From Nitrosopumilus piranensis (GTDB lineage: Archaea > Thermoproteota > Nitrososphaeria > Nitrososphaerales > Nitrosopumilaceae): a stretch of 64,000 bases of DNA. The DNA lies in contig NZ_CP010868.1 of assembly GCF_000875775.1 (NCBI RefSeq), positions 930,001 to 994,000 on the forward strand, read 5' to 3'. The notes beneath the pieces were generated by a model. The model was not told the DNA's origin and ran no database searches. It saw only the letters and a program-made list of their open reading frames with translations. Positions 9,458 to 18,135 of the stretch are shown in pieces. The position numbers were made by a program, and so were the translations under genes. Within the stretch, counting starts at the first letter, position 1, and every line of letters begins with the position of its first letter.

Positions 9458-9868
9458 TTATCCTAACTCTGCTTTTTTCTCATCCCAGCATTTTCTGCAC
9501 AGCTGTCCATCTACCTTCCATTTTCCTTTTGGATTGTATCTGATCAGTCCCATCTTGCCCCCACACAATGAACAAAAGTTTTTCTTTTTTCCAAATGATT
9601 CTTCTTTTTTATCAAAACATGGCTTGCAAAGAAGTCCCTCCATGTCCCATTGCCATCTTGGCTCCCACAGGTCCGTTATTTTTTGAGTATTCCCGCATTC
9701 GACGCATGGTTGTCTTACCTTTCCTTCATAGTACTCCTTTTGTTTTTCAAAATGGCAATCCCCACAAAGTGAACCTTTGATGTTCCATTCTCTTTTTGGT
9801 TTGTGCTTGTGAGTTAGTTCTTTGTTGCAAACGGCACAAAATGATGGCTTTTTACTAAATAATCCCAT
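9458..9868 (-). CDS. Triple-repeat zinc-binding protein
   Basis: The 136 residues consist of three copies of a ~45-residue unit, each with a CxxC (CAVC, CVEC, CSLC) and, about 25 residues later, a second CxxC (CGDC, CKPC, CRKC) preceded by a W-x-[IVM]-x-G-x-L-C core. This looks like three treble-clef or zinc-ribbon modules. The start MGLFSKK is a common thaumarchaeal N-terminus. The function is unknown; a scaffold or nucleic-acid-binding role is a guess. Confidence 0.7.
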   Translation of the reverse strand: MGLFSKKPSFCAVCNKELTHKHKPKREWNIKGSLCGDCHFEKQKEYYEGKVRQPCVECGNTQKITDLWEPRWQWDMEGLLCKPCFDKKEESFGKKKNFCSLCGGKMGLIRYNPKGKWKVDGQLCRKCWDEKKAELG

Positions 9869-9970
9869 TTTACAAATCTGATGTGAATGTTTTATTCTAT
9901 ATAGCTTATCCTGTTGTTTTATTCTGGCACATTATGAAAATGTTAAATTTTTTGAATTCATATTTTTAAT

Positions 9971-10927
9971 ATGGAAATTATGGGAAGAGGATTTAGACAG
10001 ATCATTCGAGAATCTCCACTGTATTTTCATCTGGGACTAAAAATTGGCGGATACAAGTTATTTGGTAGAAAGAGTCCATTTTATGGCTCAGCTGATATAA
10101 TCAATGTCTGCAATTTGCATTGCGAACACTGCTACTGGTGGCTAAACCGAAAAGAAAATGAGGATCTCACAACTCAGCAATGGAAAAAAATCATTGATGA
10201 AAAGTTCAAGAAGCAACATGTATTTATTGCAACTTTGGTTGGTGGTGAACCTATGATGCGTCCAGACATTGTTGAACTGTTTGTCAAAGAATTTCCAAAA
10301 AGAGCATGTGTTGTGACTAATGGAACTTTTCCAATTCCTTACTTTAAGGACATTTACTTTTACTGGATTTCAATAGACGGAGATGAAAAGACGCACAATA
10401 AAATTCGTGGAGAAGGTGCATGGGCAAAAACTAGAGAAAATGTTCTAAACTATGTAAAAAACAATGGCCAAAAAGCCTGGAAAGATATATGGATAACAAT
10501 GACCATAAACTCACAAAATTACAAAACAGTTGAAAAAGTAATTGATGATTGGAAAGACTATACTAATAAAATTGGATTTCAATTCCACACACCGTTTATG
10601 GAAAATGATCCTCTTTGGCTTCCATTTGGTAAAGAACGTGACAAAGTAATTGATAGACTAATTGATTTAAAATTAAATTCTCTAAAAAATTATATCATCA
10701 ATCCTAAAGAACAACTAGAAATTATGAAACAAAATTGGGGTGGAAAAGGAACCACTCCTATTGATTGCCCTACTTGGGCAATTGTTTCAGTTGATCACAT
10801 GGGTCGGGAAAAACAACCCTGCTGCATAGGAAGTGCTGAGAAAGATTCTATGAAGCCAATATGCGAAAAATGTGGTTTGGGATGTTACTCTGTATTGTTA
10901 GGATATGGAATAAAGGGAATGGCTTAA
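9971..10927 (+). CDS. Radical SAM protein
   Basis: Cys47, Cys51 and Cys54 form the CxxxCxxC motif that binds the SAM-cleaving 4Fe-4S cluster, inside a sequence (ADIINVCNLHCEHCYWW) typical of the family. The C-terminal part has a CPTW segment, a CC pair and CEKCGLGC, suggesting auxiliary iron-sulfur ligands of the SPASM/twitch kind. The 318 residues fit a partial TIM barrel plus such a domain. The substrate is unknown; HpnH-like lipid enzymes and peptide-modifying enzymes are both possible. A TATA-like AT-rich tract precedes the ATG directly. Confidence 0.8.
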   Translation: MEIMGRGFRQIIRESPLYFHLGLKIGGYKLFGRKSPFYGSADIINVCNLHCEHCYWWLNRKENEDLTTQQWKKIIDEKFKKQHVFIATLVGGEPMMRPDIVELFVKEFPKRACVVTNGTFPIPYFKDIYFYWISIDGDEKTHNKIRGEGAWAKTRENVLNYVKNNGQKAWKDIWITMTINSQNYKTVEKVIDDWKDYTNKIGFQFHTPFMENDPLWLPFGKERDKVIDRLIDLKLNSLKNYIINPKEQLEIMKQNWGGKGTTPIDCPTWAIVSVDHMGREKQPCCIGSAEKDSMKPICEKCGLGCYSVLLGYGIKGMA

Positions 10928-10970
10928 TCATAGATTGGATAAAACAAAACAAAAATAACAAAAAAAGCGT

Positions 10971-11093
10971 TTATTCGCTTAGCAGTTTTTCAAGAGCTTG
11001 ACTTGCATTTAGCATGCCGTTTCTTTTGGCATACTCTTCGATCATTTTGTATTGTTTTTCAGTAAAACATACTGGCATTGAACGTCTTTCCAT
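10971..11093 (-). CDS. Very small ribbon-helix-helix-like protein
   Basis: A 40-residue open frame begins at ATG 11093 with MERRSMPVCFTEKQYKMIEE, followed by a second helix with NASQALEKLL. A beta strand (SMPVCFT) followed by two helices is the ribbon-helix-helix layout of CopG-type DNA-binding or antitoxin proteins. No toxin gene is adjacent. It is convergent with the radical SAM gene. The regular codon structure supports it being real despite its size. Confidence 0.6.
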   Translation of the reverse strand: MERRSMPVCFTEKQYKMIEEYAKRNGMLNASQALEKLLSE

Positions 11094-11168
11094 ACAGAGC
11101 AGTGGTATTTTTTACTAATATCCTTTTCTCTCGGAAGATATTTCAAACCATTTTTTGTCTTTAAGACT

Positions 11169-11678
11169 ATGGCAAAGAAAAGACAGATCTTAGTTATTGG
11201 CCACAACACAAAGGGATGCCTTCCTAAGCATGAAAAAATTGCTTATGAGATTGGGGCTGAAATTGCAAAATCTGATTCTGTCTTAATTTGTGGTGGTCTG
11301 GGTGGGGTGATGATTGCAGCAGCTCATGGCGCAAAGGATGCAGGAGGTCTAACTATTGGAATAATTCCTCAAAATGATCCTGCTGAGGCAAATGAATACT
11401 GTGACATTGTAATTCCGACCGGAATGGGATTGGCACGTGATTTTCTCAATGCCTTGTCAGCTGATGGTGTGATAATTGTAGGTGGCGGGTCTGGAACGTT
11501 ATCTGAAACATGTGCTGCATACATGCACAAAAAACCAATGGTTGCAATTAGAAATCTTGATAGCTCAGTTGATCCATTTATTGGCGGATATCTTGATCAC
11601 AGAGAAAACATCAAGATAGTTGGAGTGGATACTCCTCAAGAAGCAATTAAAAAAATTCTAGAATTAATATCTCCATAA
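11169..11678 (+). CDS. SLOG/LOG-like Rossmann protein (TIGR00725 type)
   Basis: This 169-residue protein has a GGLGGVM loop near residue 43 and the GGGSGTLSE motif near residue 101, the signature nucleotide-binding region of the lysine-decarboxylase-like/LOG superfamily. LOG enzymes release bases from nucleotide monophosphates, but the TIGR00725 branch has no established substrate. A nucleotide-related function is likely. Confidence 0.75.
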   Translation: MAKKRQILVIGHNTKGCLPKHEKIAYEIGAEIAKSDSVLICGGLGGVMIAAAHGAKDAGGLTIGIIPQNDPAEANEYCDIVIPTGMGLARDFLNALSADGVIIVGGGSGTLSETCAAYMHKKPMVAIRNLDSSVDPFIGGYLDHRENIKIVGVDTPQEAIKKILELISP

Positions 11679-11710
11679 TATTCTTTAGTCAAAAGATTGT
11701 ATGCTAGGTT

Positions 11711-11962
11711 ATGGCAATTCAAAATGATGAGGAATGCAAACAACTCATTGACAAATTAGACAAAGGATTACCTCCTCAAATGATAGATGAAATCATATCT
11801 TATCTTGAAAAAACAAAAAACTCTGAATTTACCATGACTTTGGTAAAATATCTAAACAACCAAAACATTCAATCACGAAATTCTGTGTGGGCACTAAGTA
11901 GTCAGATTGCAATGATTGGTGAAGATGTAGGTAAAATAAAAGAACATTTGGGCATTCATTAG
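11711..11962 (+). CDS. Small helical hypothetical protein
   Basis: This 83-residue, mostly helical and soluble protein has no recognised motif. Its stop overlaps the convergent 3-hydroxyacyl-CoA dehydrogenase gene by 4 bp. It follows the SLOG gene by 32 bp and may share its transcript. Confidence 0.6.
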   Translation: MAIQNDEECKQLIDKLDKGLPPQMIDEIISYLEKTKNSEFTMTLVKYLNNQNIQSRNSVWALSSQIAMIGEDVGKIKEHLGIH

Positions 11963-13101
11963 TTCTGCATAGACACCAATAATGGGTCTGGTTTGTAAAA
12001 CTCTCCGTACTCTTGAGCAAGTTTGTTTAACTCTTCTACAATATTTTTGATGCCAATCTCTTTTGCTGTCTCAAATAGTGGTTTTTTGAGACCCAATCCT
12101 AATTGAACTGCTTTTTCAATTTCATCAATGTCACTTGCACCATTTGTTACAAGCCATGCTGCATTGTTTAGAATATTTGCAACAATCTGAATTGGGTCAC
12201 ATTTTTGTGCCAGCTCTTCAGATAGTGTAACTCTTTCATATTTGTCATCAGAGTATTTGTAATAACCTTCACCTGATTTTTGCCCCAACTTTTTTTCATC
12301 AAACATTTTTTCAACTAGTGGATGTGGGTTGATTACTTTTTTGTCCCTCAAGTGCATCTCAACTGTTGCCTTGTGTATTACATCCATGCCTGTAAAATCT
12401 GCTAATTCAAAAATTCCCATGGGAAATCCTAACTTGAATTTTACTGCCGAATCAATCTCTTCAAGAGTTGCTCCAGTTCTATCTTTGACAAAACATGCTT
12501 CGTGAACCATTGGAATGAATAATCTGTTAATGATGAATCCTGGGACATCCTTTCTACACAGTACTGCTTGTTTGTTTACTGATTTTACAAAATCTTTAGT
12601 CAACTCTGTGACTTGCTGAGATGTTTTTTCTCCTGGAATCACTTCAACTAATTTCATTAGTTGTGGAGGGTTAAAGAAATGAATTCCAATAAATTTGTCA
12701 GGCCTAGATGTTGTGTTAGCAATCTCTGTAATTGGTAATGTACTTGTGTTTGATGCAAAGATTACTTCAGGTGCTGCCACCTCATCTAATTCTGCATAAA
12801 CTTTTTTCTTCAAATCCATTATCTCTGGTACCACCTCTATTACCATCTCTGCATCTTTTACTGCCTCCTTCAAATCTACTACTGGTTTAATTCTACCAAA
12901 AATTGCATCCCCTTCTTCTTTTGAAATTTTTTCTTTTGAAACTAGTTTATCTAAACTCCATCTTATTTTCTCCATTGCCTTATCCAAAAATCCTTGCTCG
13001 ATATCTCTTAGGACAATATTGTATCCTGCAGTGGCTGATACCTGTGCAATACCGTGTCCCATTACTCCTGAACCTAAAACAGTGATATTTTTTATCGTCA
13101 T
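11959..13101 (-). CDS. 3-hydroxyacyl-CoA dehydrogenase
   Basis: This enzyme oxidises (S)-3-hydroxybutyryl-CoA to acetoacetyl-CoA with NAD(P). In ammonia-oxidising archaea this is a late step of the 3-hydroxypropionate/4-hydroxybutyrate CO2-fixation cycle. The N-terminal Rossmann motif GSGVMG (10-15), Ser117-Asn118 in FASNTS and catalytic His141 in HFFNPP are present, followed by the helical C-terminal domain with a second partial repeat. No crotonase domain is fused, at 380 residues. A link to the PHA pathway at 30-33 kb is possible, since acetoacetyl-CoA and 3-hydroxybutyryl-CoA are shared. Confidence 0.9.
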   Translation of the reverse strand: MTIKNITVLGSGVMGHGIAQVSATAGYNIVLRDIEQGFLDKAMEKIRWSLDKLVSKEKISKEEGDAIFGRIKPVVDLKEAVKDAEMVIEVVPEIMDLKKKVYAELDEVAAPEVIFASNTSTLPITEIANTTSRPDKFIGIHFFNPPQLMKLVEVIPGEKTSQQVTELTKDFVKSVNKQAVLCRKDVPGFIINRLFIPMVHEACFVKDRTGATLEEIDSAVKFKLGFPMGIFELADFTGMDVIHKATVEMHLRDKKVINPHPLVEKMFDEKKLGQKSGEGYYKYSDDKYERVTLSEELAQKCDPIQIVANILNNAAWLVTNGASDIDEIEKAVQLGLGLKKPLFETAKEIGIKNIVEELNKLAQEYGEFYKPDPLLVSMQN

Positions 13102-13155
13102 GATCTTCCAAAAATCACGTATCCTTTATAATGTATTTCAAAATTTTAACAAAAT

Positions 13156-13323
13156 ATGGGTTTGTTCAAACGTAACAAAGACAATGGCAGTAAAACAAAA
13201 TGTGATACCTGTGGAACAGAACTACATGATCCTGAACGCCTGAAAAGACACATGAAAAAAGCACATGGTAATGTCCCTGCAAAGAAATTAGATCCTAATG
13301 CAGGTGATGGCGGTACTTGGTAG
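13156..13323 (+). CDS. Single C2H2 zinc-finger mini-protein
   Basis: A 55-residue frame starting MGLFKRNK contains one C2H2 finger, CDTCGTELHDPERLKRHMKKAH (C15, C18, then His residues 31 and 36). The ATG is followed immediately by a basic stretch. It ends 1 bp before the downstream membrane-protein gene, consistent with one transcript. Its MGLFxK start is shared with other small zinc proteins here. Confidence 0.7.
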   Translation: MGLFKRNKDNGSKTKCDTCGTELHDPERLKRHMKKAHGNVPAKKLDPNAGDGGTW

Positions 13324-13324
13324 A

Positions 13325-13603
13325 ATGGAGATTAGTTCAAGCCAAAAGGCTGGATTAGTCTTTGGAGGTGCATTTGTAGTTGCAGGATTGGTATTGTCTA
13401 CTTTGGTGTTTCCATTTTGGAATTTAATCCGTGAGGATATCTATGAGGATGTTGAAATTTTGAGCAATGATAATGGAATCTGTTATGTTGAAACTAGTGA
13501 TGCAATACCAAAAACAATTGAAAATTGTAATCACAAACCTGGTGATGTTACAACTATCAAGTTTGGCAAAGGATTGGCATGGGCAACAGTTGTAGACCCA
13601 TAA
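13325..13603 (+). CDS. Single-pass membrane protein with conserved Cys pair
   Basis: The 92 residues have one membrane segment (about 11-32) and an outer domain with Cys residues around a C-Y-V-E-T-S ... I-E-N-C-N-H-K-P-G-D pattern. The protein at 59485-59799 has the same layout (C-V-G-E-S ... V-A-D-C-D-A-G-V-G-D), so I read them as paralogs. The Cys pair probably forms a disulfide outside the membrane. I chose ATG 13325, 1 bp after the zinc-finger gene. The function is unknown. Confidence 0.65.
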   Translation: MEISSSQKAGLVFGGAFVVAGLVLSTLVFPFWNLIREDIYEDVEILSNDNGICYVETSDAIPKTIENCNHKPGDVTTIKFGKGLAWATVVDP

Positions 13604-13638
13604 TTAACCATTTAATATTAAAAAAAATATGATATGAT

Positions 13639-14046
13639 ATGGATTGTATTTTCTGTAAAATAATTGCAAAGGAAATTCCATGTAAAATACTTGGAGAAAC
13701 TTCTAACTCCATTTCGTTTCTAGATGCATTTCCTCTAGCAAAGGGACACGTTCTAGTAATTCCAAAAAACCACCATCAGAAAATTCAAGACATGTCTGGT
13801 GATGAGAATGCCGATTTGTTTTCACTTGTGCATAAAATGATATCTAAAGTTGATTCTATTTCTGGTGCCACTTTGGTTGCAGTACACAACGGAAAAGATG
13901 CAGGACAAGAGATACCACATGTACACGTTCATTTAGTTCCAAGAAGTTCTGATGATTCTGCATCTGCAATACATAGCATGTTTGATGGCACATTGAAATT
14001 GCCTGAATCCGAATTAGATGAGATATATGAAAAACTAAAAATGTAA
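13639..14046 (+). CDS. HIT-family nucleotide hydrolase
   Basis: The histidine triad H94-V-H96-V-H98-L-V defines the family, with His96/His98 at the catalytic loop. CIFCKI at residues 3-8 is the usual N-terminal zinc-binding start. HIT proteins hydrolyse dinucleoside polyphosphates or AMP conjugates. At 135 residues the length is typical. The exact substrate cannot be told from sequence. Confidence 0.92.
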   Translation: MDCIFCKIIAKEIPCKILGETSNSISFLDAFPLAKGHVLVIPKNHHQKIQDMSGDENADLFSLVHKMISKVDSISGATLVAVHNGKDAGQEIPHVHVHLVPRSSDDSASAIHSMFDGTLKLPESELDEIYEKLKM

Positions 14047-14048
14047 TT

Positions 14049-14714
14049 TCAATAAGGATACATTCTTTCTTTCGTGTCTGTGTTTTCTACAATTATTGCC
14101 TTTGTGGGACAAGTCATTGCTGCATCCATAATCTTGTTTACTCCTGCACCTTTTTGATTAATTACTGATGATTTTGGATTCATCATTCTTTCTTTGTTAA
14201 TTTCAAATACGTCTGGAGCAATTATTTCACAGCTACAACAACCAATGCACAAACTCTTGTCTACATCTACAAAGAGATTAGGCTGCTTTTTAGGCTCTTT
14301 TGCCTTTTCATATTCTCCATTTCGTCCATCTGGACGAACTCTTGCATTGTATTCTTCCCAAAATTTTTTTTCATACTCTTTCCAAAAGTCAGGATCTCCT
14401 TCTTCAAACTCTTTTGTGTACTTTCCCCAGTCTTGCTCTGGAATTTTTTCATCTTCAGGTGCGCCCCATGGTTTTCTTTTGAAGTTTGTTTTTGGTTTTG
14501 AATCATTTTGATGATAAACATCATTTCTCTGATGATGATTTTTTTTAAGAAATTCATATGCCTCTGTAATTCTTTTAAATTCCACATCCTCATTTTTGTT
14601 CTTACTTTTGTCTGGATGATGCTCTAGTGCCTTTTTTCTAAATGCTGATTTTATCTCCTCTTGTGATGAGTTTGAATCAACATCCAATACCTTGAGGGCC
14701 TGATACGCGTTCAC
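14049..14714 (-). CDS. DnaJ-ferredoxin fusion protein (DnaJ-Fer)
   Basis: A J domain with HPD at 33-35 is followed by a charged linker (about 60-145) and a C-terminal ferredoxin-like module with C156-x2-C159-x2-C162 and C202-Pro. The four cysteines fit one 4Fe-4S cluster; Cys160 is extra. The J domain would stimulate an Hsp70 and the cluster suggests redox or Fe-S coupling. DnaJ-Fer fusions are known in plants and Thaumarchaeota, and published phylogenies propose a transfer between them. No dnaK is in the window. Confidence 0.9.
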   Translation of the reverse strand: MNAYQALKVLDVDSNSSQEEIKSAFRKKALEHHPDKSKNKNEDVEFKRITEAYEFLKKNHHQRNDVYHQNDSKPKTNFKRKPWGAPEDEKIPEQDWGKYTKEFEEGDPDFWKEYEKKFWEEYNARVRPDGRNGEYEKAKEPKKQPNLFVDVDKSLCIGCCSCEIIAPDVFEINKERMMNPKSSVINQKGAGVNKIMDAAMTCPTKAIIVENTDTKERMYPY

Positions 14715-14772
14715 TAATTTTAGAGATTTATCATACGTTAAAAATAATTTCGTTTATGCCATGTATGATTAT

Positions 14773-15135
14773 TCATTCTAGTATGATCTCATCTTCTGCT
14801 TTCCATGCAGGCTCTACTATGCACAAAAATCGCAAGTTTTCTTCCCCCTTGTTTTCAATATGTTGCTTTGAGTTTGGTGGAACATATATCGAATCATCTT
14901 TTTCTAGTTCTAAAACTTCATCATCTACTATCAAATTTGCGCTTCCCTCTAAGATATAGTATATTTCAGATGACTTTAGCTTGTGAATCTTTGATTTTTT
15001 TCCTGGCTTTAATGTGAATTGTGCAAGGCTATAGTTAATCTCGTTTAGCGTATTGTGTGGGTGAAAAAATTGTTTGATACTAGTTCCTTCATTTCCTTGG
15101 ATTGATTCTATTTCTGAATTTTTTCTAACTGACAT
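14773..15135 (-). CDS. Cupin-domain protein
   Basis: This 120-residue single cupin has KKSKIHKLKSSEIYYILEG (motif 1 with His, Glu and Gly) and VPPNSKQHIEN (motif 2 with His). It probably binds a metal. The substrate is unknown. It is next to a second, longer cupin gene (3 bp gap) and a SHOCT-domain gene on the same strand, likely one transcript. Confidence 0.8.
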   Translation of the reverse strand: MSVRKNSEIESIQGNEGTSIKQFFHPHNTLNEINYSLAQFTLKPGKKSKIHKLKSSEIYYILEGSANLIVDDEVLELEKDDSIYVPPNSKQHIENKGEENLRFLCIVEPAWKAEDEIILE

Positions 15136-15138
15136 TCT

Positions 15139-15594
15139 CTAAATGATATTAATAGCCTTTGTCTTAAAATCTGATTCCCACCAGACTGTCTTGTACTGTG
15201 CATTTTTTCGTGGCAAAATATTGATTGCAATATGAGAAAACGTCTTTTTTTTATCCACAGATCCGTGAGTATGGAGTGTCTTTGCAGGTATGTGTACAAT
15301 GTCCCCTTCGTTTAGAGTAATCTTTTCAGTCTTTTTTATTTTGAAATTGCTTTTACTTGTGCCATACTTTTTAAAAATTTCAAGACTGCCTTTACCTTTG
15401 GTTGCAATTAATACTTGGTTTCCATTATGTGCATGAAGTTTTGTTCTAGAACCCTTTTCAAAATGAACATGATAGATGTCTTGATCTTTTGATTTTATTT
15501 TCTCTGATAGAACCTTCATCCATGTTTTAGATGTAAACCAATTTGGATTTACATTTCTTTTATCATTAATACCATTGATATTTGATTTTTTCAT
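15139..15594 (-). CDS. Cupin-domain protein (longer)
   Basis: The cupin motifs are TKLHAHNGNQVLIATKGKG (about residues 51-69) and HIPAKTLHTHGS (about 105-116), giving the usual His-rich metal site. The 151 residues include a basic N-terminus unlike that of the neighbouring cupin. It lies 1 bp downstream of the SHOCT gene's stop on the same strand. Enzymatic and storage or sensor roles are both possible. Confidence 0.75.
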   Translation of the reverse strand: MKKSNINGINDKRNVNPNWFTSKTWMKVLSEKIKSKDQDIYHVHFEKGSRTKLHAHNGNQVLIATKGKGSLEIFKKYGTSKSNFKIKKTEKITLNEGDIVHIPAKTLHTHGSVDKKKTFSHIAINILPRKNAQYKTVWWESDFKTKAINII

Positions 15595-15595
15595 C

Positions 15596-15961
15596 TTAAA
15601 TTCTATCCAGAATCTTCTTTTTCTTTGCCTGAAATTCTTTTTGAGTAATGACTCCTGCCTTTCGAAGTTTTCCTAGTTTCTCAAGTGTTGCCAAATCATC
15701 TTCAGTACCTACCCCTGCATTTTTTACAGCAGAAATACCTTCACTAATTTTTTTGGTACCTTTCTTGTGTAGTTGCTCGCTTTCTTTTTTTGCCCTGTTT
15801 TGGATTTCTTTGCTTGCCTGTGCTGCCTGTTTTGCAGTCATTGAACCAAACTCTACTGCATCCTCTAATACTTCGTCTGCTCTCTTTACCCCTTCATCAA
15901 TTGCCTTGTCTGCTTTTTTCAAAAATCTCTCAATATATCCAACTTTCTTTTTTGTTGCCAT
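15596..15961 (-). CDS. SHOCT-domain protein
   Basis: The C-terminal ~30 residues (LEKLGKLRKAGVITQKEFQ and the KKKIL end) are the SHOCT motif, a short helical hairpin found at the ends of many prokaryotic proteins. The N-terminal 80 residues are Lys/Ala/Glu-rich helix with likely coiled coil. No membrane segment is present. SHOCT is thought to mediate oligomerisation. It heads the transcript that continues into two cupin genes. Confidence 0.75.
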   Translation of the reverse strand: MATKKKVGYIERFLKKADKAIDEGVKRADEVLEDAVEFGSMTAKQAAQASKEIQNRAKKESEQLHKKGTKKISEGISAVKNAGVGTEDDLATLEKLGKLRKAGVITQKEFQAKKKKILDRI

Positions 15962-16039
15962 ATCTGTATTTTGAAAAATCTATTATTTAATTCCTAGTAG
16001 AATTGGTTTAATAGCTATGATGCTGTATTTTGTTTAGTT

Positions 16040-16747
16040 TTGGTAAAGTCAAATTATGATGTAAAAACCACAGTTCTAAGAAAGAGCATAGAACAAGATG
16101 AGGCAGAGCAGATTGTTGAAGACAAAAAGACCTCACCATTCAAGTCATTGCTTTCAAGACCAAAAAAAGAAGAGGTTCACCTCCATTCCTTAAAATTATA
16201 CTATGAGTGCATTTTGCTAGTATCTGGAAAGTACATTGCTGATTATTTTAGAAAGGCAGTACATACAATCTCTGTTCCTTCAAATGTAAATGAAGTTGTT
16301 TTGGGAGATGGTGTGTTTCCAATCAAATCAAAGTCAACTCTAGAAAAAGCATTTGTTGGAAAGCGAGGAAAAAACAAGATTGACATAAAACTTGAGGAGC
16401 ATGTCTTTGTTGAAGAGGAAGACGAGCTTGCGTTTGATCATCATGGAAGAGAGATAAACTTTCCATTCAAAGTAAATTCAAAATCAGTTGAAAATTATCC
16501 AAAGGGAATACTAGAGCAAAACGAACCAAATGTCAAAAGACCAGAGTTGACATATGATGCAGCTATTGACAAGCTTCAGACGATGCTAAAAAAACCATTG
16601 GAAACTGATGTCCGGGATCTTTCTGAAGAATTTGTTTTGCGAGAAATTACTGAACTGTATGTTCCAATATTTGAGGCACGACTCATTGGCCCAAAAAAGA
16701 AAGTTGGTCTTATTAGAGTTGATGCGGTTCGCAAAAAAGTATTATAA
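16040..16747 (+). CDS. Hypothetical soluble protein
   Basis: The 235 residues are highly charged and not recognised. A Lys-rich N-terminal tail (1-45) is followed by an alpha/beta region with an acidic EEHVFVEEEDELAFDHHG segment. The start is a TTG at 16040; no ATG lies nearby in frame. It overlaps the convergent TPR gene by 6 bp. Cytoplasmic by lack of hydrophobic segments. Confidence 0.65.
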   Translation: MVKSNYDVKTTVLRKSIEQDEAEQIVEDKKTSPFKSLLSRPKKEEVHLHSLKLYYECILLVSGKYIADYFRKAVHTISVPSNVNEVVLGDGVFPIKSKSTLEKAFVGKRGKNKIDIKLEEHVFVEEEDELAFDHHGREINFPFKVNSKSVENYPKGILEQNEPNVKRPELTYDAAIDKLQTMLKKPLETDVRDLSEEFVLREITELYVPIFEARLIGPKKKVGLIRVDAVRKKVL

Positions 16748-17563
16748 TTTTAGCAACTTTCTGAACTGATCATTGCTGTGCAACTTTGTAAATATTGGCT
16801 CTTCTTTTGCCCATGCGCGAATGACTTTGGGACTTACAGATACTGCCTGCTTTAGGAGTTCTAGGGATTCGGGATATCTCTCAAGTGCTGCGAGACTGCG
16901 TGATTTTGCATAAACCACATTAACATTGCCTTTGAATTTTTTTAAAATCTCATCAAACACATCTAGTGCTTTTTTGTGTTGCCCTAATTCTGCTAACTGT
17001 ACTCCTTTTTGAAAGAATGCATCCAAATTATTTGGATATTTTTTGCAAACATTAGAAAAGCAATTCAAGGCTTCCTCGTTTCTTTTGAGTTTTCCTAAAA
17101 CTATTCCTTTGTAAATTTGGGCATTTGGCTTTTTTGGATCAATTGAGATTGCCTTGTCTAAAATAGTCAAGGCCTCTTCATGCTCTTGGAGTTTGTCTAG
17201 TAGTACGCCTTTGTTAAAATAGGCTGATGCGTACTTTGCATCAGCTTCTATTGCTTTGTCGTAATATTCTGCTGCCCCCTGAATGTTGCCAGTCTCTGCC
17301 ATAGCTATTCCTCTGTTGTTTAGGGCTTGGGCATCTTTAGGATCAACTTCTATCAGTCTGTCAAAGCAAGTAATTGCGTCCTGATATTTTTTTATCTTGT
17401 TTAGCGCCAATCCCTTTTGTAGTAATGCCTCTTTGTTTTCTGGCTCTTGTTTTAGAACTTTGTTAAATAATGAAATGGCAGCTTTTGGTTGATTTCTTTC
17501 TACCATGTCCATTGCATCATACATTAGGTCTTCAGGATCTTCTTTTTTGCCAAACAGTCCCAT
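16742..17563 (-). CDS. TPR-repeat protein
   Basis: Seven to eight tandem 34-residue tetratricopeptide repeats fill most of the 273 residues, each with the A-x-x-x-x-[GN]-x2-L...Y-x2-A-[IL]-x2-[FY]-[DN]-x-[AVL] pattern. Such proteins are scaffolds for protein complexes. I chose ATG 17563 (MGLFGKKEDPED), which matches the start of other thaumarchaeal proteins, over an upstream ATG at 17593. The partner is unknown. Confidence 0.88.
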   Translation of the reverse strand: MGLFGKKEDPEDLMYDAMDMVERNQPKAAISLFNKVLKQEPENKEALLQKGLALNKIKKYQDAITCFDRLIEVDPKDAQALNNRGIAMAETGNIQGAAEYYDKAIEADAKYASAYFNKGVLLDKLQEHEEALTILDKAISIDPKKPNAQIYKGIVLGKLKRNEEALNCFSNVCKKYPNNLDAFFQKGVQLAELGQHKKALDVFDEILKKFKGNVNVVYAKSRSLAALERYPESLELLKQAVSVSPKVIRAWAKEEPIFTKLHSNDQFRKLLKL

Positions 17564-17596
17564 TTTTTTTAAAAACCTCTCTTCTATAATCAAACT

Positions 17597-17722
17597 TTAC
17601 TGATTATTCAATGATTTGAATTTCTTGATGGCCTCCTTTGCCATATCTTCTTGGGACTTTGCATCTGTATTGGTAGGGTCATCAGTTGCATAGGCATCTT
17701 TTACTTCCTTTTTCTTTTCCAA
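17597..17722 (-). CDS. Possible 41-residue charged small protein
   Basis: An open frame of 41 codons begins at TTG 17722 and is rich in Lys, Asp and Glu (EKKKEVKDAYATDDPTNTDA...). The codon pattern looks coding and no better frame covers this stretch, which lies between the TPR gene and the divergent gene at 17770. The non-ATG start and small size keep confidence low. Confidence 0.4.
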   Translation of the reverse strand: MEKKKEVKDAYATDDPTNTDAKSQEDMAKEAIKKFKSLNNQ

Positions 17723-17769
17723 TATTTTGTAAAATCACTTATTTTATAAAAACATGAAAATTAGTTCTG

Positions 17770-18135
17770 GTGTTGTCTGAAATTTCATTTCTAGCTGAAA
17801 AAGTGTTTGTTCACAGGTGGCCCCATGATACTCCCTTGTGGAGTGATGAAGTCAAAAAGAAATTAGATGAGACCATCTCCAAAAATTCAAATCCCAAACA
17901 AATAACCATCAAAGAAAATATAATTCAAATCCAAGATTTTGAGTTCTCAAAATTAATCAAGATTGGAATCTCTGTACCCTTCTTCAAAGACGAGTGCAGA
18001 ATGATATTTGAGTGTCAGTTTGGAGAACTGTATGCCCACATACACATCACTGTAAAGTCAAAAGAATATCTAGAAATTTTCCGAAAACTAAAGGCTTGGA
18101 AGTCAGAATTCTTTCCAAATGACTCTAATAAATAA
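17770..18135 (+). CDS. Hypothetical protein
   Basis: This 121-residue soluble alpha/beta protein starts at GTG 17770, with [18 protein letters not shown] at the N-terminus and a [18 protein letters not shown] helix near the C-terminus. I recognise no family. It overlaps the convergent aminotransferase gene by 11 bp. Confidence 0.6.
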   Translation: MLSEISFLAEKVFVHRWPHDTPLWSDEVKKKLDETISKNSNPKQITIKENIIQIQDFEFSKLIKIGISVPFFKDECRMIFECQFGELYAHIHITVKSKEYLEIFRKLKAWKSEFFPNDSNK

